Source: Gemelliphila asaccharolytica (GTDB lineage: Bacteria > Bacillota > Bacilli > Staphylococcales > Gemellaceae). From it: 64,000 nucleotides of DNA. Numbering within the stretch: position 1 is the stretch's first letter; each line of letters begins with the position of its first letter. The stretch spans positions 49,819 to 113,818 of the forward strand of contig NZ_KQ959874.1 of NCBI RefSeq assembly GCF_001553005.1. The letters run 5' to 3'. Both the position numbers and the translations under genes were made by a program. The notes beneath the pieces are model-generated. The model made no database searches. It was not told the DNA's origin and saw nothing but the letters and a program-made list of their open reading frames with translations. This document shows positions 35,900 to 44,761 of the stretch, one piece after another.

Positions 35900-35928
35900 T
35901 TGTATTTTGTTTTTATAAATAGTATAAT
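35900..35928 (+). promoter_or_regulatory. pnp promoter
   Basis: TTGTAT (35900-35905), 17 bp, perfect TATAAT (35923-35928); about 45-base leader to the pnp start. Confidence 0.7.
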
Positions 35929-35978
35929 AAAATGGTGATTTTGTATAATAACAAACTTAAAATATGGAAGGAAGAACT

Positions 35979-38066
35979 ATGTTTGAAGATAAAAAAGTAT
36001 ATAAAACTGAATGGTGTGGAAAACCTTTAGTAGCAGAAATAGGAGAAATGGCTCGACAAGCAAATGCTGCAGTTTTAATTAGATATGGAGAAACTGTTGT
36101 TTTAACAACTGCAGTATCTTCAAAAGAACCTAAAGATGTCGATTTTTTCCCACTTACAGTCAATTATGAAGAAAAAATGTATTCAGTTGGGAAAATCCCT
36201 GGTGGTTTTTTGAGAAGAGAAGGTAGGGCAGGTTATGAAGCAACCTTAGCTGCTAGATTAATAGATAGACCTATAAGACCACTTTTCGAAGATGGATTTA
36301 GAAATGAAATCCAAGTAACCTCTACAGTTTTATCTGTTGAATACGATTGCGATCCTGTAATGGCTGCCATGCTAGGAAGTTCGTTGTCTTTATCTATTTC
36401 AGATATTCCCTTTAAAGGGCCTATTGCTGGTGTTACTGTAGGTTATGTAAATAATAAATTTGTAATTAACCCTAATGTTGAATTATTAGAAAATTCACTT
36501 ATAGATTTGAAAGTAGCTGGAACAAAAGATGCTATAAATATGGTAGAAGCAGGTTCAAAAGAAGTTTCAGAAGATATTATGCTAGAAGCAATAATGTTTG
36601 GCCATGAAGAAATAAAAAAATTAATAAAATTTCAAGAAAAAATAATTGAAGAAATAGGTAAGAATAAAATCGAAGTGCTTATAAAAGAAATAGATAATCA
36701 AATATATGATAATATATATTTAAATTATATTAATAAAATACAAAAAGCAATAATGATTAAAGATAAAAAATCAAGAGATGAACAGATATCTAGCATAAAA
36801 AATGAAATTATATCATTATATGAAAATAAAGAAGAAGATTTTGATATAGTTATAAATGAAGTACAGAAAGCATTTGATAAAATTGTAAAAAATGAAGTTA
36901 GAAGAGAGATTATAGAAAATAAAAGACGACCAGATGGTAGGGGTATTAGAGAGATAAGACCATTAGAATCAAGAATTGATATCCTTCCACGAGCACATGG
37001 GTCGGCTCTATTTACAAGAGGTCAAACTCAATCTTTGGGGGTAGTAACATTAGGAAATATATCAGATGAGCAGATAATAGACGATCTTACTTTAGAAGAA
37101 AATAAGAGATTTATGTTACATTATAATTTTCCATCTTTTTCAGTGGGAGAGATAGGTTTTAGTAGAGCTCCAGGAAGAAGAGAAATAGGACATGGTGCAC
37201 TAGGAGAAAGAGCTTTAAGCCAAGTTATTCCGTCTAAAGAAGAATTTCCGTATACAATAAGAGTGGTTTCTGAAATACTAGAATCTAATGGTTCTAGTTC
37301 TCAAGCAACAATATGTTCTTCTTCTATGGCATTAATGGCAGCAGGAGTGCCAATAAAAAAACAGGTAGCAGGAATAGCTATGGGATTAGTAAAACAAGAA
37401 GAAAATTATACTATTCTTACAGATATTCAAGGAATGGAAGATCATTTAGGAGACATGGATTTTAAAGTTGCTGGGACTAAAGATGGGATAACAGCTCTAC
37501 AGATGGATATAAAAATAGATGGTATAAACAGAGACATACTGAAAGAATCTTTAGAACAAGCAAAAGAAGGAAGATTTCAAATATTGGAGCATATGAATAA
37601 GATAATTTCTGAACCAAGAAAAAATGTATCAAAATACGCTCCTAAAATAAAAACAATAAAAATAAAACCTGCTAAAATAAAAGATGTTATAGGATCAGGT
37701 GGAAAAACCATTAACGAAATTATAGAAAAAACAGGTGTGAAAATAGATATAGAACAAAATGGTGATGTATTTATAAGTTCTCTAAATATAGAAGAAATAG
37801 AAAATGCAATTAAAATAATTAATGAAATTGTTAGGGAAGCTGAAATAGGAGAAAAATATTTAGCTACAGTGAGAAGAATTGAAAAATTTGGAGCATTTGT
37901 AGAATTATTCCCTGGTACAGATGCATTAGTTAGAATATCAAAATTATCTAAAAAACGAATAGATAAAGTAGAGGATGTTGTTAAATTAGGAGATAGTATA
38001 AAAGTTAAAGTTATAAAAATAGATGAAAAAGGAAGAGTTGATGCAGCAGTAGTTTTTGAAGATTAG
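35979..38066 (+). CDS. pnp: Polyribonucleotide nucleotidyltransferase (PNPase)
   Basis: Protein of 695 residues from ATG 35979 ([12 protein letters not shown]), which follows GGAAGGAAGA; an upstream in-frame ATG at 35964 would add five residues and overlaps that site. Two RNase PH cores (about 8-230 and 310-540), a KH domain (about 553-610, with [12 protein letters not shown]) and an S1 domain (about 615-695, with [13 protein letters not shown]) make the complete family architecture. It degrades RNA 3' to 5' by phosphorolysis. The rpsO gene that often precedes it is not here. Confidence 0.98.
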   Translation: MFEDKKVYKTEWCGKPLVAEIGEMARQANAAVLIRYGETVVLTTAVSSKEPKDVDFFPLTVNYEEKMYSVGKIPGGFLRREGRAGYEATLAARLIDRPIRPLFEDGFRNEIQVTSTVLSVEYDCDPVMAAMLGSSLSLSISDIPFKGPIAGVTVGYVNNKFVINPNVELLENSLIDLKVAGTKDAINMVEAGSKEVSEDIMLEAIMFGHEEIKKLIKFQEKIIEEIGKNKIEVLIKEIDNQIYDNIYLNYINKIQKAIMIKDKKSRDEQISSIKNEIISLYENKEEDFDIVINEVQKAFDKIVKNEVRREIIENKRRPDGRGIREIRPLESRIDILPRAHGSALFTRGQTQSLGVVTLGNISDEQIIDDLTLEENKRFMLHYNFPSFSVGEIGFSRAPGRREIGHGALGERALSQVIPSKEEFPYTIRVVSEILESNGSSSQATICSSSMALMAAGVPIKKQVAGIAMGLVKQEENYTILTDIQGMEDHLGDMDFKVAGTKDGITALQMDIKIDGINRDILKESLEQAKEGRFQILEHMNKIISEPRKNVSKYAPKIKTIKIKPAKIKDVIGSGGKTINEIIEKTGVKIDIEQNGDVFISSLNIEEIENAIKIINEIVREAEIGEKYLATVRRIEKFGAFVELFPGTDALVRISKLSKKRIDKVEDVVKLGDSIKVKVIKIDEKGRVDAAVVFED

Positions 38067-38078
38067 GAAGGAATATGA

Positions 38079-38318
38079 ATGAATTTATTCTTAAAAAAAA
38101 GAAAAGGGTTGTACATATATTTTAAGCATACGAAAGATATAAATAAATTAAAAAAATATGGAAATATAATTGTTTGTTCAGCAAAAAATAGGTATTTATA
38201 TATGTATACAGATGAGGATAAAATAGATGATGTAATTTATGAACTTAGTAATAAAAGATACATAAATAAATTAATAAAATCTGAGTTAGCAGAATTATAT
38301 TCAAGTTTTGATAAATAA
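38079..38318 (+). CDS. ylbG: YlbG-family protein (DUF2129)
   Basis: Protein of 79 residues with the family pattern KRKGLYIYFKHTKDINKLKKYGNI and a C-terminal NKRYINKLIKSEL. Function is unknown. Its place directly ahead of rsmD and coaD is the same as in Bacillus (ylbG-ylbH-coaD), which supports the assignment strongly. It follows pnp by 12 bases with GGAAGGAA. Confidence 0.85.
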   Translation: MNLFLKKRKGLYIYFKHTKDINKLKKYGNIIVCSAKNRYLYMYTDEDKIDDVIYELSNKRYINKLIKSELAELYSSFDK

Positions 38319-38332
38319 TTTTATGAGGGTAT

Positions 38333-38884
38333 ATGAGGGTAATATCTGGAAAATATAAATCTATAAAATTGAATAGTTTAGCTGGTATGACTACTAGACC
38401 AACAACAGATAAAGTAAAAGAAAGTATTTTTAATATGATATCATGCGATAATGATAATATTTTAGATCTTTTTTCTGGTAGTGGAGCATTAGGAATAGAG
38501 GCCTTAAGTAGAGGTGCGAAATATGTTGTATTTATTGATGGTAGTTCAGCTGCCATTAAAGTTATAAGAAATAATTTAAAAAAATGTAATATAGAAGATA
38601 AAAAATATTCACTATATAGAAATGATTTTTTACGTTCAATTAAAATATTTTCTAAAAAAAGTGAAAAATTTGATTTAATATTTCTAGATCCTCCTTATAA
38701 TAAAAATCTTTTAAATATTTCATTAGAGAATTTAATAAAATATGATATTTGTAATGAAAATTGCAAAATTATTTGCGAATATTCAAGTGATGAAAAAATA
38801 AATTATAAAAATGAAAAATTACATACATATAAAGAGAAAAAATATGGTAAAATTACTGTAAGTATTTATGTTTATAGGAGATAA
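38333..38884 (+). CDS. rsmD: 16S rRNA (guanine-966-N2) methyltransferase RsmD
   Basis: Protein of 183 residues. The opening MRVISGKYKSIKL and GMTTRPTTDKVKESIFN are conserved; AdoMet motif LDLFSGSGALGIEALSRGA lies at about 42-60 and the catalytic DPPYNK at about 120-125. It methylates G966 of 16S rRNA. The 9-base sequence ATGAGGGTA occurs twice around the start, but only the second reads into the gene. It sits in the conserved ylbG-rsmD-coaD cluster. Confidence 0.95.
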   Translation: MRVISGKYKSIKLNSLAGMTTRPTTDKVKESIFNMISCDNDNILDLFSGSGALGIEALSRGAKYVVFIDGSSAAIKVIRNNLKKCNIEDKKYSLYRNDFLRSIKIFSKKSEKFDLIFLDPPYNKNLLNISLENLIKYDICNENCKIICEYSSDEKINYKNEKLHTYKEKKYGKITVSIYVYRR

Positions 38885-38887
38885 AAA

Positions 38888-39388
38888 TTGAAAAAAATAG
38901 CTATAGTACCGGGGAGCTTTGATCCGATAACAAATGGTCATTTAGATATTATAAAGAGAAGTAGCAAAATATTTGATGAAGTTATAATAGCAATACTTGT
39001 AAATCCAGAGAAAAAATACTTGTTTACAACAGATGAAAGAAAAAAAATGATTGAAAAAATTTTAGACGATATGCCTAATTTAAAAAATGTAAAAGTTGAT
39101 AGTTTTTCTGGACTTTTAGTACATTATGCTAAAAAAGTAAAATCAAATATAATAGTAAGAGGACTAAGAGCAGTAACGGATTTTGAATATGAAATGCAAT
39201 TAACATCTATGAATAAAGCATTAGATAAGAATATAGAAACGTTCTATATGATGACAACAACAAAATATTCTTTTATAAGTTCTAGTGCAGTTAAAGGAGT
39301 TTCGGGCTTTGGTGCTGATCTTACAAAATTTGTCCCCAGAATTGTAGCTGAATGTTTAGAAAAAAAAATAAGAGAGGTTAGTCATTGA
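38888..39388 (+). CDS. coaD: Phosphopantetheine adenylyltransferase
   Basis: Protein of 166 residues beginning at TTG behind TAGGAGATAAA. The nucleotidyltransferase motif GSFDPITNGH is at 9-18, VRGLRAVTDFEYE at about 90-102, and the ISSSAVK signature (KISSSxVK family) at about 128-134. It makes dephospho-CoA from phosphopantetheine and ATP. It is located three bases after rsmD and overlaps murG. With coaBC (14401) and panF (41317) it belongs to the CoA pathway. Confidence 0.97.
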   Translation: MKKIAIVPGSFDPITNGHLDIIKRSSKIFDEVIIAILVNPEKKYLFTTDERKKMIEKILDDMPNLKNVKVDSFSGLLVHYAKKVKSNIIVRGLRAVTDFEYEMQLTSMNKALDKNIETFYMMTTTKYSFISSSAVKGVSGFGADLTKFVPRIVAECLEKKIREVSH

Positions 39389-40476
39389 AAAAAGTTTTAT
39401 TTACAGGTGGAGGTTCTGTAGGACATGTTTCTGTCAATATAGCACTAATACCAGTATTCAAAAAAAATAATTATAAAATTTCTTATATAGGAAGTAAAAA
39501 AGGAATAGAGAAAGAAATGATTCGAACTATAGATGGTGTGGATTATTTTGAAATAAGTACAGGAAAGCTTAGAAGGTATTTTTCATTAGAAAATTTTATA
39601 GACATATTTAAAGTTATAAAAGGTATAGTAGATTCAATATTTATATTAAAAAAAATAAAACCAGATTTTATATTTTCTAAAGGCGGTTTTGTTAGTGTTC
39701 CAGTATGTATAGCAGCAAAAATTTTGAAAATACCTACTATATTACATGAATCAGATTTAACACCAGGGTTAGCAAATAAAATAAATATAAAATTTTCAAA
39801 GTTTATTTTTACTACCTTTAAAGAAACGCTTAAATTTCTACCTCCAAATAAATCAAAACAAATAGGAGTTATAGTAAGGGAGAAAATTTATTCTGGGAAT
39901 AAAGAAAAAGCATATTGTTTATTGAAATCGAAATCAAATAAACCTACTATTTTGGTTATTGGAGGATCGTTAGGTTCTAAGGTAATAAATGAATATATTT
40001 GGAATAATGTAAAAAAATTTACTGAGTATTTTCAAATAATTCATGTTGTTGGGAAAAATTTTTATAATTACTCAATAGAAGAAAAAGGATATTATCAATT
40101 TGAATTTTTGAAAGAAGATTTATTTGATATTTTTAAAATTACAGATTTTGCTATAACAAGAGCCGGTGCAAATTCTATTTATGAATTTTTAGCATTAGAT
40201 ATTCCTACAATATTGATTCCTTTGGGAACAAATCAAAGTAGGGGAGATCAAATACAAAATGCAAACTATTTTAAAAATAATAATTTTTCAAAAGTAATAA
40301 ATGAAGAAAAAATTCATGAACTAACTTTACCTTATTTACAAAAATTTTATGAGAATATAGATAATATAAGAAATTCAATTAAAATTTATAAAGAGAATAA
40401 TAATATAATAAATAATCCAGAAAATTTTTATAATATTATTATTTCTATTTTAGAGGAAGACTATGGAAAAAAATAA
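39385..40476 (+). CDS. murG: UDP-GlcNAc:undecaprenyl-PP-MurNAc-pentapeptide GlcNAc transferase
   Basis: Protein of 363 residues. TTG start overlaps the coaD stop by four bases and follows AGAGAGGTT. Motifs are the N-terminal GGGSVGHVSVN (glycine loop), HESDLTPGLANK near 130 and LIPLGTNQSRGDQIQNA at about 275-290 for nucleotide-sugar binding. It makes lipid II at the inner membrane face. It is away from the mra/dcw cluster where it usually lies in Bacillus, but next to a lipid phosphatase, which suggests a lipid-carrier theme. Confidence 0.94.
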   Translation: MKKVLFTGGGSVGHVSVNIALIPVFKKNNYKISYIGSKKGIEKEMIRTIDGVDYFEISTGKLRRYFSLENFIDIFKVIKGIVDSIFILKKIKPDFIFSKGGFVSVPVCIAAKILKIPTILHESDLTPGLANKINIKFSKFIFTTFKETLKFLPPNKSKQIGVIVREKIYSGNKEKAYCLLKSKSNKPTILVIGGSLGSKVINEYIWNNVKKFTEYFQIIHVVGKNFYNYSIEEKGYYQFEFLKEDLFDIFKITDFAITRAGANSIYEFLALDIPTILIPLGTNQSRGDQIQNANYFKNNNFSKVINEEKIHELTLPYLQKFYENIDNIRNSIKIYKENNNIINNPENFYNIIISILEEDYGKK

Positions 40477-41083
40477 TTTTAAAATGTATTTAAAAATACT
40501 AGCATTTATTGTTATATTGTTTGTTATAAAAATTTATCCTAATAATTTTTTTGATGAATTTATATCAAACATAATGATAACAACTTTTAATAATAATTTT
40601 GTGAGTATATTAGCAAAAATTTTATCTACAATATTCTATGATAAATTTTTAATTTTATTAATGCTAATTATTTTTATTTTATTAGTTAAAATAAAAGAAT
40701 ATAAAAAGGCATCATTTATTTTTTTTGTATTAGCATTTGGCACAGTTATAACATTGTTGATTAAAAAAATTGTTATGAGAGTAAGACCCTTGCCAGATAT
40801 ATTTTCGGGAGGGAGTTTTCCAAGTGGTCATTCAGTTGTAATTGTTTTATTTTTTTTATCGATGTCTTTGTTGATAAATAAAAATTACTTATTTAAGAGA
40901 ATAGGATACGTATTTATTTTTTTGATACCTCTATCAAGAGTTATTTTAGGTGCTCATTATCCTACTGATGTTATAGGAGGAGTATTATTAGGACTTATTT
41001 CAATAGATATTGGAAAAATATATTATTTAAAATTATATAAATTTGTTACCAAATTAAAAGGAAAATTTTATGAAAGTAAATAA
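40463..41083 (+). CDS. PAP2-family membrane phosphatase (possible undecaprenyl-PP phosphatase)
   Basis: Protein of 206 residues with five to six hydrophobic segments. PAP2 motifs are seen in order: KKIVMRVRP (about 108-116, K-x6-RP), PSGHS (about 125-129), and SRVILGAHYPTDVIGG (about 156-171). Such enzymes dephosphorylate lipid pyrophosphates; BcrC/PgpB types recycle the undecaprenyl carrier. The start overlaps murG by 14 bases, so the two are probably translated together. Lipid substrate is inferred from the neighbour, not read in the sequence. Confidence 0.85.
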   Translation: MEKNNFKMYLKILAFIVILFVIKIYPNNFFDEFISNIMITTFNNNFVSILAKILSTIFYDKFLILLMLIIFILLVKIKEYKKASFIFFVLAFGTVITLLIKKIVMRVRPLPDIFSGGSFPSGHSVVIVLFFLSMSLLINKNYLFKRIGYVFIFLIPLSRVILGAHYPTDVIGGVLLGLISIDIGKIYYLKLYKFVTKLKGKFYESK

Positions 41084-41324
41084 AGATTATATATATGCAA
41101 TTTTTTTAGTTATAATTCATTTTATTCTCTGGTACTATTTTGCGTATGTAAAATTTGCAAATCAAAGTGTAAAAGATTATAAATATATATTAGGTTTGCC
41201 AGAATGGTTTTTTTACAGCACTATAGTAACAAGTATTTTTGTAATTTTGTTACTTATTATATTTTGTCATATTATTTTTAAAAATGATAATGTGAAAGAT
41301 GAAGAAGGAGAAGACTGTGATTAA
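41070..41324 (+). CDS. YhdT-family small membrane protein
   Basis: Protein of 84 residues with two hydrophobic helices (about 8-28 and 48-68) and an acidic tail (DEEGEDCD). Sequence pattern ILWYYFAYV and LGLPEWFFYS matches the YhdT/DUF997 family that lies before panF in E. coli and many bacteria. It is proposed to help the pantothenate symporter. The start overlaps the PAP2 gene by 14 bases, and the end overlaps panF. Confidence 0.85.
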   Translation: MKVNKDYIYAIFLVIIHFILWYYFAYVKFANQSVKDYKYILGLPEWFFYSTIVTSIFVILLLIIFCHIIFKNDNVKDEEGEDCD

Positions 41325-42777
41325 TCATATAAATATAAAAATTTTACTATTATTAATGATTATTTTTTTAACAATAGTTTTTTGCCCTTTAATTTTTAAT
41401 CTTTTAAATAAAACTAAAATAAAAAGTTCATTTTTGGAAAAATATTATTTAGCTGATAGGAATATTTCAGGATTAGTTTTGGCTATAACATTAATGTCAA
41501 CTTATGGGTCAGCATCGACATTTCTTTCTGGGCCTGGAATGGCTTATAGATTGGGATTAGGATGGGTTTTATTAGCAGTAATTCAAGTTACGGCTGGATA
41601 TTTTGTTTTGTTAGTTTTAGCCAAAAAATTTAAAAAAGAGGCAAAAAAAATAAATGCAATAACTATTACAGATTATTTAAAATATAGATATAATTCAAAA
41701 AAGTTAGCTTATGTTTCCACATTTTCAATGCTTTTATTTTTAATAACATCTATGTCTGGGCAATGGATAGGAGCAGGAAAACTTTTATCATCATTATTAA
41801 ATATTGATTATAAATTTTGTATATTAATATTTTCTGTTTTAATATTCTTATGTGTATTTTTTGGTGGTTTAAAAAACATTTTAATTACTGACATGATACA
41901 AGGACTTATAATGATTTTTTCTACTATTATACTATTAATTTTTATTTTAAATTTTGGTGGTGGTATCAATAATATAATGGATAGTTTATACCAACAAAAT
42001 GAAAATTTATTAACCCCATATGGATCTAATGGAAGCCTTACGGCAACATATGTATCATCATTTTGGGTTTTGGTAGGTGTAGGATTAATAGGAATACCTC
42101 ATGTCGCTATAAATTCTATGTTGTATAAAAATAAAAAAAGTTTAAAACAGTCTATTTTGATAGGTACTGTAGTAATATTTATTGTTATGTTCGGAGTTCA
42201 TTTTATAGGGGTTTTAGCAAGAGGCATATTTTCAGATATAAAAGATTTTGATTCTGTAATACCTATTATTTCTCTTAGAATTCTTCCGTGGTATCTAGCA
42301 GCAATTGTATTATCAGCACCGATGGCTGCAATAGTTACTACTGTAAATGCACAATTTTTACTTATTTCGTCAAGTTTTACTAAGGATATAATACAAAGTA
42401 TAAATTATTTTAAACAAAAAATTAAAGATAATAAAATTCGTTATGTAATATATATATCAAATTTAATTATTATTTTATTAGCAATAATGATTAGTTTAAG
42501 ACCAACATCATTAATAGTAGAAATTAATTTATTTGCATTTGGGGGATTAGAAGCTACTTTCTTGTGGCCTATACTTTTAGGATTATTTTGGAGTAAAGCA
42601 GAAAAAAATGGTGCGTTTTTATCAATTATATCAGGTTTAATATCTTATATTTATTTTAAAAAAATATCTAAAATAACATATATAGAGCCTGTTGTAATAT
42701 CACTTTTAATTTCACTTATTATTTTTGTATTAGTGTCAAGTATTATATATAAAAAACAAACAAGGAGAATAAAATGA
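41317..42777 (+). CDS. panF: Sodium/pantothenate symporter PanF
   Basis: SSS-family transporter of about 486 residues from a GTG at 41317, chosen because GAAGGAG lies six bases before it; an upstream in-frame ATG at 41299 has no site and would add six residues. Around twelve hydrophobic segments are present, with the family LADRNISGLVLAITLMSTYGSASTF split near 50-75 and TDMIQGLIM at about 190. Preceded by YhdT, the standard partner. It imports pantothenate, feeding CoaA, CoaBC and CoaD, two of which are in this window. Confidence 0.93.
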   Translation: MINHINIKILLLLMIIFLTIVFCPLIFNLLNKTKIKSSFLEKYYLADRNISGLVLAITLMSTYGSASTFLSGPGMAYRLGLGWVLLAVIQVTAGYFVLLVLAKKFKKEAKKINAITITDYLKYRYNSKKLAYVSTFSMLLFLITSMSGQWIGAGKLLSSLLNIDYKFCILIFSVLIFLCVFFGGLKNILITDMIQGLIMIFSTIILLIFILNFGGGINNIMDSLYQQNENLLTPYGSNGSLTATYVSSFWVLVGVGLIGIPHVAINSMLYKNKKSLKQSILIGTVVIFIVMFGVHFIGVLARGIFSDIKDFDSVIPIISLRILPWYLAAIVLSAPMAAIVTTVNAQFLLISSSFTKDIIQSINYFKQKIKDNKIRYVIYISNLIIILLAIMISLRPTSLIVEINLFAFGGLEATFLWPILLGLFWSKAEKNGAFLSIISGLISYIYFKKISKITYIEPVVISLLISLIIFVLVSSIIYKKQTRRIK

Positions 42778-42947
42778 AAAAAGTTAAAGTAACAAATGTA
42801 AATTCAAAAAAATTTAAAGTTAATAGTGTTTTAACAATAGGAAAAGTGTATGATGTTATAAATGAAACAGATGATTATATTTTTATAAGAGATAATTCAG
42901 GTAAGATAGGAGGATTTTATAAAAATTATTTTGAAGAAGTAAAATAA
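42774..42947 (+). CDS. 57-residue SH3-like small protein, hypothetical
   Basis: A short ORF whose ATG overlaps the panF stop (ATGA) and is preceded by ACAAGGAGAATAA; stop TAA at 42945. The protein MKKVKVTNVN... has 57 residues with a predicted beta-rich core, LTIGKVYDVINETDDY and KIGGFYKNYFEEV, resembling the small SH3-like barrels common among phage and Firmicutes hypothetical proteins. The next gene begins 13 bases downstream with its own AGGAGG. No function is known. Confidence 0.7.
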   Translation: MKKVKVTNVNSKKFKVNSVLTIGKVYDVINETDDYIFIRDNSGKIGGFYKNYFEEVK

Positions 42948-42959
42948 TTAGGAGGAATT

Positions 42960-43418
42960 ATGAATAAAAAATTTAAAGAAATATTTGTTTGGATAATATT
43001 AATAGTAATTTCACCAATATTTTTATTCCTATTTACTAATATTGGGAATATTGTGGCAAATAAAAATAATAAAAATGTGACAGAAAATAAAAAAGAAATT
43101 TACCAAGAAATACCAAAAGAAAGTAAAAAAAATTCTAATCTTCCATCACCTGATGAAAGCAAAGAAAAGGTAGAAAATAAAAATGAAGTTAAAAATGATG
43201 TAAATGAAGAAGTTAAAAAGCAAGATAATGGAAAATTGGAAAAAGATAAAGAAATACAATATACTATAAAATCAGGAGATACTTTATATTCTATATCTCA
43301 AGAACACTATGGAAATGATAATATTCAGAAAGGTATAGATTTAATAAAAAAATCAAATGAATTAGAAAATGATAATTTACATGCAGGAGAAATCATTAAA
43401 ATACCCAAATTAGATTAA
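42960..43418 (+). CDS. LysM-domain cell-wall-binding membrane protein
   Basis: Protein of 152 residues. A hydrophobic anchor (about 10-30, WIILIVISPIFLFLFTNIGNI) precedes a highly charged Asn/Lys/Glu linker (about 35-100) and a C-terminal LysM domain (about 103-150: YTIKSGDTLYSISQEHYG, then HAGEIIKIP). LysM binds GlcNAc in peptidoglycan. Nothing enzymatic is present, so it may be a scaffold or wall sensor. A short AGGAGG site precedes it. Confidence 0.85.
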   Translation: MNKKFKEIFVWIILIVISPIFLFLFTNIGNIVANKNNKNVTENKKEIYQEIPKESKKNSNLPSPDESKEKVENKNEVKNDVNEEVKKQDNGKLEKDKEIQYTIKSGDTLYSISQEHYGNDNIQKGIDLIKKSNELENDNLHAGEIIKIPKLD

Positions 43419-43424
43419 TAACTT

Positions 43425-43471
43425 ATGAGTGTTATAAATGATGAAATTTACATTTAATTTATGATGCTCAT
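43425..43471 (+). terminator. Hairpin between the LysM gene and clpX
   Basis: A 15-bp stem (43425-43439 with 43457-43471, ATGAG...ATAAAT) with three G-U pairs and a 17-base loop; a T-rich stretch follows. Likely the terminator of the pnp-to-LysM series. Confidence 0.55.
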
Positions 43472-43526
43472 TATTTTATATTTATAAGATATTAAATAAA
43501 ATGATAAATTTTTTAGAGGAGAGAAA

Positions 43527-44750
43527 ATGACAGAAAGTAAAAAAATTTATTGTTCATTTTGCGGAAAAGACTCTAGTGAAGTTTTTAAGATAATAGCAGG
43601 AAATAATGTATATATATGTGATGAATGTGTAGAATTTTGCAAAGAGATGATAGATGAACAAAAACATTTAGATGAAGAAAAAGAAGTTAAAAATTTTAAT
43701 TTACTAACACCACAGCAAATTTCAGATAAATTAGATGAATATGTAATTAGTCAAAAACACGCTAAGAGAGCTGTATCTGTTGCGGTTTATAACCATTACA
43801 AAAGAATAATGTTTGGTAAACAAAATGATGAATTGGAAATACAAAAGAGTAACATAGCTTTAATAGGAAGTACAGGATCAGGGAAAACATTAATAGCTCA
43901 AACTCTTGCTAAAATACTAGATGTTCCATTTGCTATATCCGATGCTACTACTCTTACAGAAGCAGGGTATGTAGGTGAAGATGTAGAGAATATACTTTTA
44001 AGACTCATACAAAATGCAAATTATGATATTAAAAGAGCGGAAAAAGGAATAATTTATATAGATGAGATAGACAAAATAGCAAAAAAAGGAGAAAATGTTT
44101 CTATAACTAGAGATGTATCTGGAGAAGGAGTTCAACAAGCATTATTGAAAATTCTAGAAGGTACAGTAGCTAGTGTTCCTCCTAAAGGAGGAAGGAAACA
44201 TCCAAATGAAGAAACAATAAAAATAAATACTAAAAATATTTTATTTATAGTAGGAGGAGCATTTTCTGGTATAGAAGAAATAATTAAAAGAAGATTGGGA
44301 AGCAAAATTATAGGATTTTCTCAAGCAGAAACAGATATAGCAGGAAGTAGTGATAATAATGAAAATATTATTTCTCAAGTAAGACAAGAGGATTTAATAA
44401 AATATGGTATTATTCCTGAATTTATAGGAAGAGTTCCGATAATATGTTCTCTTAACGAACTTAAAGAGAAAGATTTAGTTAAAATCTTAACAGAACCAAA
44501 AAATTCTATTGTAAAACAGTATAAATATTTATTTAGTTTAGATAATGTAGATTTAGAAATCAAACCAGATGCATTGGTAGAAATATCAAAAGAATCTATT
44601 AAAAGAGGTACAGGAGCAAGAGGTTTACGATCAATAATAGAAGAACTTTTACAAGATGTTATGTTTGAAATTCCTAGCAATTCTAAAGTAAAAAAATGTG
44701 AAATTACTAAAGAAAACATCTTGAATAAAACTAAACCTAAATTGTATTAA
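43527..44750 (+). CDS. clpX: ClpX, ATPase subunit of Clp protease
   Basis: Protein of 407 residues. Zinc-binding domain CSFCG...CDEC (about 9-37), Walker A GSTGSGKT (about 115-122), Walker [14 protein letters not shown] (about 178-190), and the pore GYVGED (about 150-155) are clear. It unfolds substrates for ClpP. No trigger-factor gene precedes it here, as it would in Bacillus. The stop is 8 bases before the lon ribosome site, and the clpX-lon-ysxC order is conserved. Confidence 0.98.
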   Translation: MTESKKIYCSFCGKDSSEVFKIIAGNNVYICDECVEFCKEMIDEQKHLDEEKEVKNFNLLTPQQISDKLDEYVISQKHAKRAVSVAVYNHYKRIMFGKQNDELEIQKSNIALIGSTGSGKTLIAQTLAKILDVPFAISDATTLTEAGYVGEDVENILLRLIQNANYDIKRAEKGIIYIDEIDKIAKKGENVSITRDVSGEGVQQALLKILEGTVASVPPKGGRKHPNEETIKINTKNILFIVGGAFSGIEEIIKRRLGSKIIGFSQAETDIAGSSDNNENIISQVRQEDLIKYGIIPEFIGRVPIICSLNELKEKDLVKILTEPKNSIVKQYKYLFSLDNVDLEIKPDALVEISKESIKRGTGARGLRSIIEELLQDVMFEIPSNSKVKKCEITKENILNKTKPKLY

Positions 44751-44761
44751 GGAGAATTATT

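Noticed and set aside
38319-38345. Duplicate ATGAGGGTA as a second start or a regulatory repeat at rsmD
   Set aside because: The first copy opens a frame that does not continue into rsmD; probably a chance short duplication around the ribosome site.
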